A stretch of DNA of 64,000 nucleotides, from NCBI RefSeq assembly GCF_000332035.1, contig NZ_ALVY01000225.1:1-64000 (forward strand), written 5' to 3'. The position numbers and the translations under genes were made by a program. Position 1 is the stretch's first letter, and each line of letters starts with the position of its first letter. The notes under the pieces were generated by a model. It saw nothing but the letters and a program-made list of their open reading frames with translations. It was not told the DNA's origin and made no database searches. Positions 26,183 through 34,723 of the stretch are shown one piece after another. This DNA is from Gloeocapsa sp. PCC 73106 (GTDB lineage: Bacteria; Cyanobacteriota; Cyanobacteriia; Cyanobacteriales; Gloeocapsaceae).

Positions 26183-26524
26183 CTAGGAAGAAGGCGCAAA
26201 GGTAAAATTTTCTCGCTCTCTAGGTTTCTGGAGAGCCAAAGCCTCCTCAAGAGTACCAAAATCTCCCACATCCGCGGGCAATTGCACCCTTTCCCCCTTG
26301 TAAGCTTGACACACTAAGCTCATCACTTCCCCCGCAATATGTTGATTGAATTGAAAAACCTCTGCAAAATCCCTGTCCTCGTTAATAACAGTAATCTGAG
26401 TTTGACCAATTAGCTCCTGTGAACGCGAGAAGATAAAAGAAAGCCGTTCATCGCCAACAGACATTTCTACCCTGAGAGAGTCGTTATTATCGATAGGCTG
26501 AATGCTTAAAAGTTGAGTTTTCAT
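26183..26524 (-). CDS. Companion protein of a cysteine peptidase
   Basis: A 113-residue soluble protein beginning MKTQLLSIQPIDNNDSLRVE, mixed strands and helices, with no family I recognise. Its ATG at 26524 overlaps the stop of the cysteine-peptidase gene by four bases (ATGA), which argues for coupled translation and a shared task. A longer frame to 26557 would start inside the peptidase gene and is less likely. It might be an inhibitor, chaperone or substrate of the peptidase; the sequence alone does not say which. Confidence 0.6.
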   Translation of the reverse strand: MKTQLLSIQPIDNNDSLRVEMSVGDERLSFIFSRSQELIGQTQITVINEDRDFAEVFQFNQHIAGEVMSLVCQAYKGERVQLPADVGDFGTLEEALALQKPRERENFTFAPSS

Positions 26525-27015
26525 AAACTGATAGCGTAAATGCCTCGCCAAGTCCAATAAGTTAAAAAAATCTCTTGTTCCATTTTATACCTTGTTCCTT
26601 GCCAAGGATCTCGAATTAACAGCAAACCATCTTCAGCCCAACCATCCACAACCACTAAATGACCTAAACGCGCCATTGGTTCGAGCAGTTCGGCTATCCA
26701 AGCACCTGTTGAGATTAACGTAGCCAGCAACTCAGTAACTGGAGCACCACTCAAATCGAAGCCTCCACCCACCCACCTTCTCAAACCCGTTATATCGAAT
26801 TGATTTAGGGTTCGGGCTAAATCAGAAAGTCTGACAGGAGTTCCTGTATTTTTGGCAATTAGAGCCTGAGTTACATTGTCTATTCCCAAATCCCTCAGCA
26901 CCATCTCAGCACAGGCGAGGCCACAACTGAAACGGTCTTGTTGTTGGATAACACTCAGGGAGGCCACCTCATCCACGACTGGCCAATACCCCCCAGCACC
27001 AGAGAGAAAAGACAT
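26521..27015 (-). CDS. Papain/C39-like cysteine peptidase
   Basis: A 164-residue protein with a papain-like triad in the C39 order: Cys31 in QQQDRFSCGLACAEMVL, His119 in RLGHLVVVDGW, and Asp136 in LLIRDPWQG. C39-type domains usually cut double-glycine leaders from bacteriocins while fused to an ABC exporter; this one stands alone, without membrane helices or ATPase. I placed the start at ATG 27015 (GAGGG just upstream); a TTG at 27033 is in frame. It is coupled to the unknown gene downstream. It lies between a toxin-antitoxin remnant and a restriction remnant, so a role in conflict or protein maturation is conceivable but not shown. Confidence 0.7.
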   Translation of the reverse strand: MSFLSGAGGYWPVVDEVASLSVIQQQDRFSCGLACAEMVLRDLGIDNVTQALIAKNTGTPVRLSDLARTLNQFDITGLRRWVGGGFDLSGAPVTELLATLISTGAWIAELLEPMARLGHLVVVDGWAEDGLLLIRDPWQGTRYKMEQEIFLTYWTWRGIYAISL

Positions 27016-27066
27016 GAAACCCTCGCTATTCAATCGCTCACCATATTCACCTAAATGACGTTGAGT

Positions 27067-27339
27067 TTACTCAATTCCTAGTATTTTCTTCAATAATTCT
27101 TTTCTAACATAAAAAGCTCTAGATATAGAGCCATGTCCTGCTCCTTTAGTTCTAGGTTGAATATATACTCCAAGCTTGCCGCTGAGACTAGGAAACCCAT
27201 CTTGTATTATTGTTTTTTGAATTAATTCGTAGTCGAGTTTAATTTTATTATATATCAACGAATCTCCAAGATCAAATTCAGTTACAGAATAAAGTATTGA
27301 GATATTTTCTTCTTTTCCTTTTGCTTCTAAACGTTCCAT
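27067..27339 (-). pseudogene. C-terminal fragment of a MutH/Sau3AI-like nuclease
   Basis: A 90-residue frame whose second half, LGVYIQPRTKGAGHGSISRA followed by FYVRKELLKKIL, resembles the C-terminal end of MutH/Sau3AI-type enzymes that cut at GATC. Full Sau3AI-type proteins are several hundred residues long, and the metal-binding acids of the catalytic domain are not here. No ribosome-binding site precedes its ATG, which lies seven bases after the methylase stop. The best reading is the tail of a restriction gene that lost its front by deletion. The family call is by memory of the motif, so confidence is moderate. Confidence 0.5.
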
Positions 27340-27346
27340 TTAAAAG

Positions 27347-28303
27347 TTAATAATTAGTTATAATTAATTCATATATAGATCCTCTTTTACTAGCCTTGCT
27401 ATTAATCATTCTCTTTGCAGAAACTCGTTGTATGGTAAAATCTTGATAAAGTTCATCAAAAAATTTATCTTCTGGATTTTCATTTTTAGGGTCAGAATTA
27501 CTTAACATTAAATATATCTTATAATCGCGATGTAGTTTTTTGTAAAAATCGGCTAATCTTTTTTGCTGAGTATCATCAAACTCAAAAGCAGAATAAGCTG
27601 TAAAATTAGATGTTTTGTTTAAAGGACGATAAGGAGGGTCAAAATAAACAAAAGAATTTTTCTTAATGTATTTAATACTTTCGCTAAAATCTGCCAATTC
27701 GATATCGGCTATTTGTAAAGCATCTGCTACGGCTAGCAAATTTGTTTTATTTAAGATAGTAGGGTTTTTATATTTGCCATAAGGAACGTTAAAATAGCCC
27801 CTTTTATTCGTTCTAAATAATCCATTAAAACAAGTCTTGTTGAGGAAAATTAGCATGGCTGATCTTTCTACCCCAAACTCTGAAGAATTAGAATAACTTA
27901 GTTGATCTTTCTGTTCGTTGTATTTATCTCTAATTTGATAGAAAAAATCCTGCTTTTTTTCCTCATTTAAAGCCTGATACTTAGCCGATAAATCCCCAAG
28001 TTCTTCAATCAATTTATCTACTGATTTTTGAATTACTTTGTAAGCTATGATAACTTCAAAATTTATATCAGATATGTAAGCTGATTTTATCGGGTATTTT
28101 TGCAACATATCAAAGAAAACAGCTCCACCCCCAATAAAAGGTTCTATATAATGGGAACATTCTCCATTCTTTAAAGCTTTAGGGTATAGTTCATTAAGAG
28201 TTTCTAGAAGTTGTGTTTTCCCTCCTGCCCATTTCAAAAATGGCTTGACTGGTAAAACTTTTGCTTTTTCTTGATCAAAATTTGCTCCAATTGAATTAGC
28301 CAT
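27347..28303 (-). CDS. dam: Dam-type DNA adenine N6 methyltransferase
   Basis: A 318-residue alpha-class N6-adenine methyltransferase. The S-adenosylmethionine motif is PFLKWAGGKTQLL near residues 21-33, with HYIEPFIGGGAVFFDML next, and the catalytic motif is DPPY at residues 222-225 (FVYFDPPYRPL). The layout is that of Dam and of DpnM/Sau3AI partners, so GATC is the likely target. It is followed at once by a fragment that resembles a GATC-cutting enzyme, so the gene is probably the surviving half of a restriction-modification system. It may also protect host DNA or serve the nearby DISARM-like core; that is speculation. Confidence 0.88.
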   Translation of the reverse strand: MANSIGANFDQEKAKVLPVKPFLKWAGGKTQLLETLNELYPKALKNGECSHYIEPFIGGGAVFFDMLQKYPIKSAYISDINFEVIIAYKVIQKSVDKLIEELGDLSAKYQALNEEKKQDFFYQIRDKYNEQKDQLSYSNSSEFGVERSAMLIFLNKTCFNGLFRTNKRGYFNVPYGKYKNPTILNKTNLLAVADALQIADIELADFSESIKYIKKNSFVYFDPPYRPLNKTSNFTAYSAFEFDDTQQKRLADFYKKLHRDYKIYLMLSNSDPKNENPEDKFFDELYQDFTIQRVSAKRMINSKASKRGSIYELIITNY

Positions 28304-28433
28304 AACTTTAGCGCGGAGCGCACCAAAGAAATGGAAAAGTTAAAGGGTAAAGTTAAACCTAACTCCTAAATCCTCCTCTTGACGTCCGCTTTTTTTTGTT
28401 ATCATAGAATTAGTATGCGGGGTCAGCCCGTAT

Positions 28434-28463
28434 ATCTCTACGTTTGCAACTTTTTATAGAGAT
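28434..28463. other. Hairpin in the gap before the helicase
   Basis: ATCTCTA (28434-28440) pairs with TAGAGAT (28457-28463). It lies in the 325-base gap 28304-28628, which otherwise holds AT-rich sequence, a poly-T run near 28390 and a possible decayed reading frame. No promoter is evident for the methylase apart from generally AT-rich DNA. Confidence 0.3.
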
Positions 28464-28657
28464 GTATACACGAATCTACCCTTGGGCACAAGTTACCAGA
28501 AATTAAAAAGTTTGTCAAGAGTTTAAAAAATGATGAAATAATACCCAGAGTCATCCCTGAAAACGTCACTAAGTCTTTTTGGCTTGCTTTAGCAGGTTTG
28601 AGTAGATCTTATAGAGCGGTACGCGCATTTAGGATAGGGATGTTAAGCCGTATTTAG
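28460..28657 (+). pseudogene. Possible decayed coding fragment
   Basis: The plus-strand frame is open for 65 codons and has protein-like composition (KLPEIKKFVKSLKNDEIIPR, then SFWLALAGLSRSYRAVRAFR) but no start codon, and it begins just after an in-frame stop. Its end overlaps the tail of the helicase gene on the other strand by 29 bases. I do not recognise the sequence. It may be the tail of a deleted gene. Confidence 0.25.
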
Positions 28658-30089
28658 TGACCAAAGTCGCTAGTGTTTCTGTTGCTTCAACCCTATTTTT
28701 CGCTAAATCAGCAAATTCGAGAAAACGCTTAAATTCTTTGCGCAGCAGATTTCTCTCCATATCCAAGACTTCCCTATCTACCTCTGGCGGCACAACTATC
28801 ATATCAAAAAGATTAGCCTGTTGTTTCTGAGGATGAGGACGTAAAATTCTGCCACGACGTTGAATAAATTGACGAGGATTACCAGTACTAGCTAGAATAA
28901 CCGCGTGTTGAATACAGGGAATATCTACCCCTTCATCGAGACAGCGGATCGCTACTAAACCCTGTAACTCTCCCTTTTCGAATTGTTGTTGCAGTTTTTC
29001 TCTCTCAGCTACGGGAGTCTCAGCGGTATAGGTATTAACCCGGTAACCCAAATCTCTCCCTAAAATCCGGGTAACTGCGGCTAATTGACGCCGATAATTA
29101 CTACTACCGGATTCTACAGAACCATCTCCACAATAAAATAAAGTATGATTGGTATCTAGACGATCCTGCATTAACTCGTAGAGTGCTGGTAACTTATTGG
29201 TTGCCGCCCCAATTAAGCGCGATCGCCGCATCAACAAAGAGGTCAAAGTCTCGTTATCACTCCAGCTCTTGTTTTGACTAATCGCCCAACCAATGCGCTG
29301 AGTTAACTTCCCGTAGATCAAGCTTTCTGGTGGTGTCAATTCCACCAAAATAGGATAATAGTTGTAGGGTACCAAAGCACCCTTAGTAATAGCGTCAGCG
29401 AGGGTAAATTCTGGTTGTAGAATCGCACCAAAATATTCCATTATTGAATCTGTACCCTCTTCGTCGAAATATCGCTCTGGTGTAGCCGATAAACCTAAAC
29501 GCAAGCCTATATGACTCGGTAGACAAGCTTCTAAACGAGGAGCTCCCAGATTGTGCACTTCATCTCCTACGATTAAACTGCGATCGGGGAAAAAACCAAG
29601 CTGTGATTGAAAACCTTCGCTAATAAAAGTAGAATTAGTCGTGATGATGGTCAAAAATGGCTGTTGCTGCGCCAAAACACCGTATAGTTGTCCCGCTAAA
29701 TCATTTTGCCAGTTGTAAACGCTTTCAAAGGCTAAAATGGGGTTAAGATTGAAGCGTTGACATTCCTTAGCCCATTGACTGACGAGATGACGATAAGGAC
29801 AGATAACTAAGAGTACTTGTAAATTAATTTGACGATAAAGTTCCGTGGCGATCGCCAAAGCAGTAATAGTCTTACCGCTTCCTGTAGCCATTTTCAGAGT
29901 ACCCCTACCCCGGTGACGCAACCAATTAGCCACCGCTTGACGCTGATAATCGCGCAATTGTAGGGATTGGGGTAAACGAGGATAGTTGGGTCTAATATTG
30001 TAGCTAGAAACCGACTCAGCGAGCTTTTGCTGTAAATATCCTTGAGCGAGTTTTTGCCAATCTATACTTTGAAGATCTAAACTACTCAT
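28629..30089 (-). CDS. DEAD/DEAH-box helicase, XPB-like
   Basis: A 486-residue superfamily 2 helicase. LQLRDYQRQAVANWLRHRGR leads into Walker A (MATGSGKT, residues 67-74), DEVH at 175-178, SATPERY at 199-205, and a motif VI FIQRRGRILRP near residue 405. The compact layout without accessory domains resembles the XPB/SSL2 and restriction-helicase group. It could act in DNA repair or as the motor of a defence system; the adjacent methylase and nuclease fragment on the same strand make the latter worth considering, but a 325-base gap separates them. A small membrane-protein gene overlaps its start by eight bases. Confidence 0.85.
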   Translation of the reverse strand: MSSLDLQSIDWQKLAQGYLQQKLAESVSSYNIRPNYPRLPQSLQLRDYQRQAVANWLRHRGRGTLKMATGSGKTITALAIATELYRQINLQVLLVICPYRHLVSQWAKECQRFNLNPILAFESVYNWQNDLAGQLYGVLAQQQPFLTIITTNSTFISEGFQSQLGFFPDRSLIVGDEVHNLGAPRLEACLPSHIGLRLGLSATPERYFDEEGTDSIMEYFGAILQPEFTLADAITKGALVPYNYYPILVELTPPESLIYGKLTQRIGWAISQNKSWSDNETLTSLLMRRSRLIGAATNKLPALYELMQDRLDTNHTLFYCGDGSVESGSSNYRRQLAAVTRILGRDLGYRVNTYTAETPVAEREKLQQQFEKGELQGLVAIRCLDEGVDIPCIQHAVILASTGNPRQFIQRRGRILRPHPQKQQANLFDMIVVPPEVDREVLDMERNLLRKEFKRFLEFADLAKNRVEATETLATLVTKYGLTSLS

Positions 30090-30243
30090 TGCCTCTGTTT
30101 TTACGTACTCTTAAACCTTTGCCGAGATAAGCTAAAACAAAAGTCACCAAGACCATCATACTCCAATTAAAAAAATAATTGGTACCAGTGACCGTTATTA
30201 TTAGTAATAATGCTAGCAAACCGTATTTTACTTTTGTTGACAT
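30082..30243 (-). CDS. Small two-helix membrane protein
   Basis: A 53-residue ORF starting MSTKVKYGLLALLLIITVTG, with two hydrophobic helices separated by NYFFNW and a basic end (GKGLRVRKNRGNE). It overlaps the end of the monooxygenase gene by 16 bases and the start of the helicase by eight bases, so it links both genes in a tight same-strand series. The strict fit into the gap and the membrane pattern argue that it is real; no family recognised. Confidence 0.5.
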   Translation of the reverse strand: MSTKVKYGLLALLLIITVTGTNYFFNWSMMVLVTFVLAYLGKGLRVRKNRGNE

Positions 30244-31598
30244 AATTGCTCTTCTATATCTCTACCATAAACTTCGTTCAGGAAACTCTCCCACTTTTGT
30301 TTTTCCCAGCGATGATTTTCCATCGTTCCTGTTTGCACTTTTACCATAAAGGGACGACGTAATTCTTCATATTGGTTAAATGATTGAGTAATCGCTGCTA
30401 AGTTATCCAGGTCATTATTTTTGATAATTTTAGATAAGATTGTGCCAATTAATGCGGCGTCTTCTAAACCTTGGTTTGCTCCCTGGGCTGTAAAAGGTGG
30501 CATTCCATGGGCTGCATCTCCTACTAAAACTAAGCGTTCTTGACTCCAGATAGGGTTAGATACAGGTATATTAGCTGGATGAATATAGTAGGGGCGACGA
30601 ATTAGTTTTTCATAATTTGAGAGTTCAAGTATTTCTGTTAAAGCTGGTGAAAAGTTATGTCGTTTTAAAATATTGATAACTGACCTAACGGTTTTTGGGG
30701 GTGATTGATTTTCTATTAGTTCCAAATCCAGAGAAAGATGACATAAATAACCGAGACTATTTTCTTTTCTATGAACTAAAATTAGACTAACTAAATCTAA
30801 TTCTTTGTAGTCAGCCTGGATAGTCACCATTCTCTGACCTTGCCAATATTGCGATTCTAACTGTTGAATTAAATCAGCAGAAACATTATCTATTTCTAGA
30901 CAACCCAAAGCACTAAAACCAGAATATTGGGGATTTGCCCAGGGTTCTAAGTCAGAATTGGTATAAATTAGTTTTCTGAGTGTAGAATTAATACCATCTG
31001 CAGCTACTACTAATTTGGCTTCAAACTGCTTGTGAGTTAAATTTTCAGCAACGGGATTGACTTCTGTTGTAGCTGTCATTTCCCAATGAGCAAAGGGATT
31101 GGCGGGACTTTCTGTATCACAGAGGCAATCTATAACTATAGAGTTGGTTGTTTGGGTAAAATTAACGCAACGGTGATTAATCTCGATCATTTCTCGAGGG
31201 AGTAAATTTCTTAAAATAGTTTGTAATTGATACCAGCTAATAGAAATCCTTCCTTCACCGTAACGCTCATACCAGTGGTCAAAATCTAGACGGATAGAAC
31301 GCAGAGTTTCCCCTTGTAGGTTTTTATAGTGCCATAAATTAGGTCCACCTTTGGGAAGTTGCATAAAATTTAAACCAGTCTGTTTAATCTGTTGATATGC
31401 TTCTTCTGCAATAACTTTGAGAGATTTAAAACCGTTGGGGAGGAGATCAACTATTTGTCCGACTTGACGAAAACTGCGAGTTTGGTCGATGACTAGGATG
31501 TTTTTAATACCACGTGTGTAGAGGGCGATCGCGGTTGCCAATCCGACAGGTCCTGCTCCAACGATCAAAACATCGTATACTTTATTATCTGATGTCAT
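30228..31598 (-). CDS. FAD-dependent monooxygenase
   Basis: A 456-residue flavoprotein of the UbiH/salicylate-hydroxylase group. The FAD-binding Rossmann motif VLIVGAGPVGLATAIAL is at the N-terminus, and the second FAD/NADPH motif LVLVGDAAHGMPPFTAQGAN lies near residue 350, with GLEDAALIG after it. These enzymes hydroxylate an aromatic or related ring using NAD(P)H and oxygen. Start taken at ATG 31598, which has AGGA upstream; an in-frame ATG at 31655 would add 19 residues without features. It lies 59 bases after glf. The substrate is not predictable from sequence; zeaxanthin epoxidase-like or quinone hydroxylase roles are both possible. Confidence 0.85.
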   Translation of the reverse strand: MTSDNKVYDVLIVGAGPVGLATAIALYTRGIKNILVIDQTRSFRQVGQIVDLLPNGFKSLKVIAEEAYQQIKQTGLNFMQLPKGGPNLWHYKNLQGETLRSIRLDFDHWYERYGEGRISISWYQLQTILRNLLPREMIEINHRCVNFTQTTNSIVIDCLCDTESPANPFAHWEMTATTEVNPVAENLTHKQFEAKLVVAADGINSTLRKLIYTNSDLEPWANPQYSGFSALGCLEIDNVSADLIQQLESQYWQGQRMVTIQADYKELDLVSLILVHRKENSLGYLCHLSLDLELIENQSPPKTVRSVINILKRHNFSPALTEILELSNYEKLIRRPYYIHPANIPVSNPIWSQERLVLVGDAAHGMPPFTAQGANQGLEDAALIGTILSKIIKNNDLDNLAAITQSFNQYEELRRPFMVKVQTGTMENHRWEKQKWESFLNEVYGRDIEEQLCQQK

Positions 31599-31657
31599 AA
31601 TATTTTCCTGATGTGAACCAAAGGCGCAGTTTACCCGCGCCCTGTTTGTTAACACTA

Positions 31658-32770
31658 CTAGCTGACGCCCAACTCTTGTTTAGCCGCTGTTAAAGCGCTT
31701 GCTATAACTTGGTGCATATCGTAGTACTTATACTGCGCCAAACGCCCACCAAAGATCATGTTTTTTTCTTGGAGTTGTAAATCTTGATACTGTTTGAGCA
31801 TGGTTTTATCCTCCTCAAAATTAACGGGATAATAGGGCGCGTCGTTGTCAACTTGTGAATATTCCCTGATGATTACTGTTTCGGATGGTTTATGGGTTTT
31901 TTCTAAGTGTAGGTGTTTTGGTTCATGGATACGAGTGTAGGGAATTTCTGCATCTGCGTAGTTCATTACCGATGTACCTTGGTAGTCTTCAAGTGGCACG
32001 TGATCCATCTCAAATCTGACGGATCGCCAATTTAAGCTTCCAAACTGATAATCAAAGTAGCGATCGATTGGTCCAGTGTAAACGACTTTTTCACGACACT
32101 GATCTCGCCAGTAAGATTGATCCTCAAAAAAATCTATCCCTAACTCCACGGGAATACCCTCAAGCATCCTGGTAAAGATGGGTGTGTAACCCTCTAGAGG
32201 TATGCCCTGATATATGTCGTTAAAATAAGAGTCATGATAGGAATTACGCACGGGTAGCCGTGTAATAATGCTCGCGGGTAGTTTAGTCGGATCGCAACCC
32301 CATTGCTTCATGGTATAGCCTTTGATAAAAGCTTCGTAGAGATCTTTACCAATTAAACTAATCGCTTTTTCTTCTAAATTACTGGGATTAGAAATGTCAC
32401 CTCGTTTACTCGCTAGAAAATCCTCTACTTCTTTGGGTTTGAGATTTACTCCGTAAAAAGAGTTAACGGTACCCAAATTAATGGGCATGGAATAAACTTG
32501 ATCTTTGTGAGTAGTTAAGACTCGATGTTGATAGCGATTAAATTCGGTAAACCGATTAATATAATCCCACAGAGGTTTATTGTTGGTATGGAAGATATGA
32601 GTGCCGTAAGCATGGATATTGATTTCCGTATCTTCGTAATTATACGAGTAGCAGTTTCCTCCTATATGATCGCGCTTTTCCAAAACTATGACGCTTTTGC
32701 CATTTTCTCGGGCTTGTTGTGCAAAGACTGCGCCAAAAAAGCCACTACCCACTACTACATAGTCATACAT
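31658..32770 (-). CDS. glf: UDP-galactopyranose mutase
   Basis: Flavoenzyme that interconverts UDP-galactopyranose and UDP-galactofuranose, supplying galactofuranose for surface polysaccharides. The 370 residues match the bacterial family: FAD site YVVVGSGFFGAVFAQQA, LEKRDHIGGNCYSY, HAYGTHIFHTNN, MKQWGCDPTKLPASIITRLP, and FGGRLAQYKYYDMHQVIASA at the end. The catalytic Arg and Tyr lie within these blocks. It is next to a GT61 glycosyltransferase gene, from which it is now separated by a group II intron of almost 2 kb. Very likely part of a cell-envelope glycan pathway. Confidence 0.95.
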   Translation of the reverse strand: MYDYVVVGSGFFGAVFAQQARENGKSVIVLEKRDHIGGNCYSYNYEDTEINIHAYGTHIFHTNNKPLWDYINRFTEFNRYQHRVLTTHKDQVYSMPINLGTVNSFYGVNLKPKEVEDFLASKRGDISNPSNLEEKAISLIGKDLYEAFIKGYTMKQWGCDPTKLPASIITRLPVRNSYHDSYFNDIYQGIPLEGYTPIFTRMLEGIPVELGIDFFEDQSYWRDQCREKVVYTGPIDRYFDYQFGSLNWRSVRFEMDHVPLEDYQGTSVMNYADAEIPYTRIHEPKHLHLEKTHKPSETVIIREYSQVDNDAPYYPVNFEEDKTMLKQYQDLQLQEKNMIFGGRLAQYKYYDMHQVIASALTAAKQELGVS

Positions 32771-32861
32771 GATGGTTTTCTTACTGGTGTTTACCTAAAT
32801 AGTATTCTACTTTTCTATGGTTGAGTCGAGAGAGGGTATTATCCCTCGTCCCTCTCAGTTA

Positions 32862-32895
32862 GAACTGTACGTGCGATTTTCATCGCATACAGCTC
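32862..32895 (-). ncRNA. Group II intron domain V
   Basis: A 34-base hairpin reading GAGCTGTATGCGATGAAA and then ATCGCACGTACAGTTC on the minus strand. Size, GAAA loop and the stem with a two-base bulge fit the catalytic domain V of group II introns. Domain VI (GAGAGGGACGAGGG paired with CCCTCTC) follows at once towards 32825. The well-kept domain V suggests recent activity. Confidence 0.85.
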
Positions 32896-32903
32896 CCGAA
32901 TAT

Positions 32904-34214
32904 CTAGGCTTTTCCAGCCTTGCCCATGTGAGTCAATTGGTGACAACTCTGATGGACTGCTATTAGGTTATTTGGTTTCCAATTTTTATGGTTACCATCA
33001 ACATGATGGAGATGTACAGTTTCATCACTTGTGAGTTTTAGACCACATTGAGCACATGAATGGTTTTGCTTTTTCAAAGTTTTTGCGGTTGTTCCGTCAT
33101 ATAAGGCACTGTTTCTACTGGACCAGTATGTTAGGTCACCATCGTATGGGGATTTATTGCCCTTGACGTTTACAAATTTATTCTCCTTATATCCAATTGC
33201 TGGGAAGGCTTTATTGACTAATCTTTCAGCTGAGTATCGATTGACTGTCTTCTGTTTAAGGAATACCTTGAATGCTCTATGGTTCATGCTCCATAATGAA
33301 TATCTGGAGCCTTCCATTTTGCAATACTTGTGGTAGTTCCGCCATCCTCTGACAACTGATGCGAGTTTTTCTGCTTTTATTTGAGCACCATAGTTCGAGT
33401 TGTTGACGATAAATTTAACTTTTCCACGAAAAGCCTTGAAGTTCTCCTCTGAGGGAATACTTCTAAACTTTCCATTGTTTGACTGGACGTAGAATCTCCA
33501 CCCCAGAAAGTCAAACCCATCTGTTGTGGCTGTTACCTTCGTCTTCTTCTCACTGACTTTCATTCCTCGTTCTGCTAAAAATTCACTCACTTTTCTTAAC
33601 AATTTATTCTCATCTTCACCTGGTTTGAGAAAGAACACCATATCATCTGCATATCTAACACTTTGCCCGATGGATTCTATTCCATTCAGTGCTATATTGG
33701 CTAATAGCGGACTAACAACGCCTCCTTGTGGCGTTCCTTGTTCGGGGAATTCTGGATTAATGCCTGCTTTCAAACATCTTCGTAGACCTCTGATGATGAA
33801 ATCAGGTGCTATAACCCGTGTCAGTATCGATTCATGGTTAATTCTATCAAAACACTTCTCAATGTCCAGTTCTAGAACTCTCTTCTCTAGCCCGTTTACC
33901 CTGCTGTTGAGATTCAGAAAGATTATCTTCTGAGCATCATGGGCACTTCTTCCTGTTCTGAAGCCGTAGCTTCTTTCGTGGAAGGTTGCTTCGTGGGCTG
34001 GTTCTAGAGCGAATTTAACTAGACATTGCCATGCTCTGTCTGCTATGGTAGGAATTTTCAATATCCGAGTTGTACCGTTCTTCTTAGGGATTGGTACTTC
34101 TCTTAATCCCTGGTGTTTCCAATCTTTAGCCTTTGTTTTAAGTTCTGCTTCCAGTTGAAACCTTTCCTCAAAATTCAGAGCTGTTTTACCGTCTACACCC
34201 GCAGTTTTCTTACC
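32904..34214 (-). pseudogene. Group II intron reverse transcriptase/maturase with HNH domain, N-terminus lost
   Basis: The open frame covers reverse-transcriptase blocks from GKKTAGVDGKT onwards, through SYGFRTGRSAHDAQ, LDIEKCFDRINHE, GTPQGGVVSPLLANIALNG and the catalytic YADD, then the maturase domain (VRGWRNYHKY) and a C-terminal HNH endonuclease (CAQCGLKL, then LHHVDGNHKNWKPNNL). Upstream of GKKTAG two in-frame stops stand at 34215-34220, where relatives have about 75 more residues. An ATG with a good ribosome-binding site at 34502 opens a 33-residue frame that probably marks the original start. So the N-terminal part is broken or replaced. A TTG at 34061 could restart translation but would lose reverse-transcriptase block 0. 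Confidence 0.82.
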
Positions 34215-34723
34215 TTATTAAACATTTTCTGATATCCTTTTGGCAATTACGCCTCATCCTACCCGGTGCTTGGTTTTAGTCTACTCGTCTAGCTTACCCT
34301 GGGGACCAAGAGTCACCGTTTTTATTCGTTCCGTTTGTTTGATTGATTGACGACTTAGAGTGGTTCAATTTGCCTATCATCTTCTCAGAGAATACTAGTG
34401 TCATGGACGAAGCCTAGTGAGAATAGATGATGTGGTCATACTATATTTATTCAGATTAGTAGCCAGACTATAAGACACTTTTTTTAGAACCGGTTTACTC
34501 ATATCGTCTCCCCATTAACGCCAGTGCGACCTATCTGCTTCGAGCCTCTGATTGCGTCCTGATGGCAGCTTCACTCTGTAGAATTCCGAGTCTACTCGGT
34601 GTGCCCAGGTCGGGAGTCACGTTTCTCTTCACGGGAGGGACTTCCACCCTCATCAAACAAACAGTTCAGAGTACTTGATGTTTTCTCTCCTCCGTACTCT
34701 GGAAGCCCATACCTGTCTAGTTT

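Larger units (their letters stand above)
32817..34712 (-). mobile_element. Group II intron, damaged
   Basis: The minus strand from about 34712 to 32817 has the parts of a bacterial group II intron. A domain V hairpin at 32895-32862 and a domain VI stem at about 32856-32825 lie near the 3' end, which falls at 32820 (AAC) or 32817 (CAT). The maturase frame lies in the middle, and structured non-coding sequence of domain I type (GGGTGGAAGTCCCTCCCG) lies near 34650. A candidate 5' end is GTATG at 34712; it differs from the usual GTGYG, so the exact boundary is open. It sits between glf and the GT61 gene and not inside a gene. The maturase lacks its N-terminus, so the intron may need help from another copy. 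Confidence 0.8.

Noticed and set aside
28629-30089. Assigning the XPB-like helicase as DrmD of the DISARM system
   Set aside because: It lacks SNF2-type features and the length of DrmD, and is more than 7 kb from the DrmB-like gene; kept as a generic helicase.
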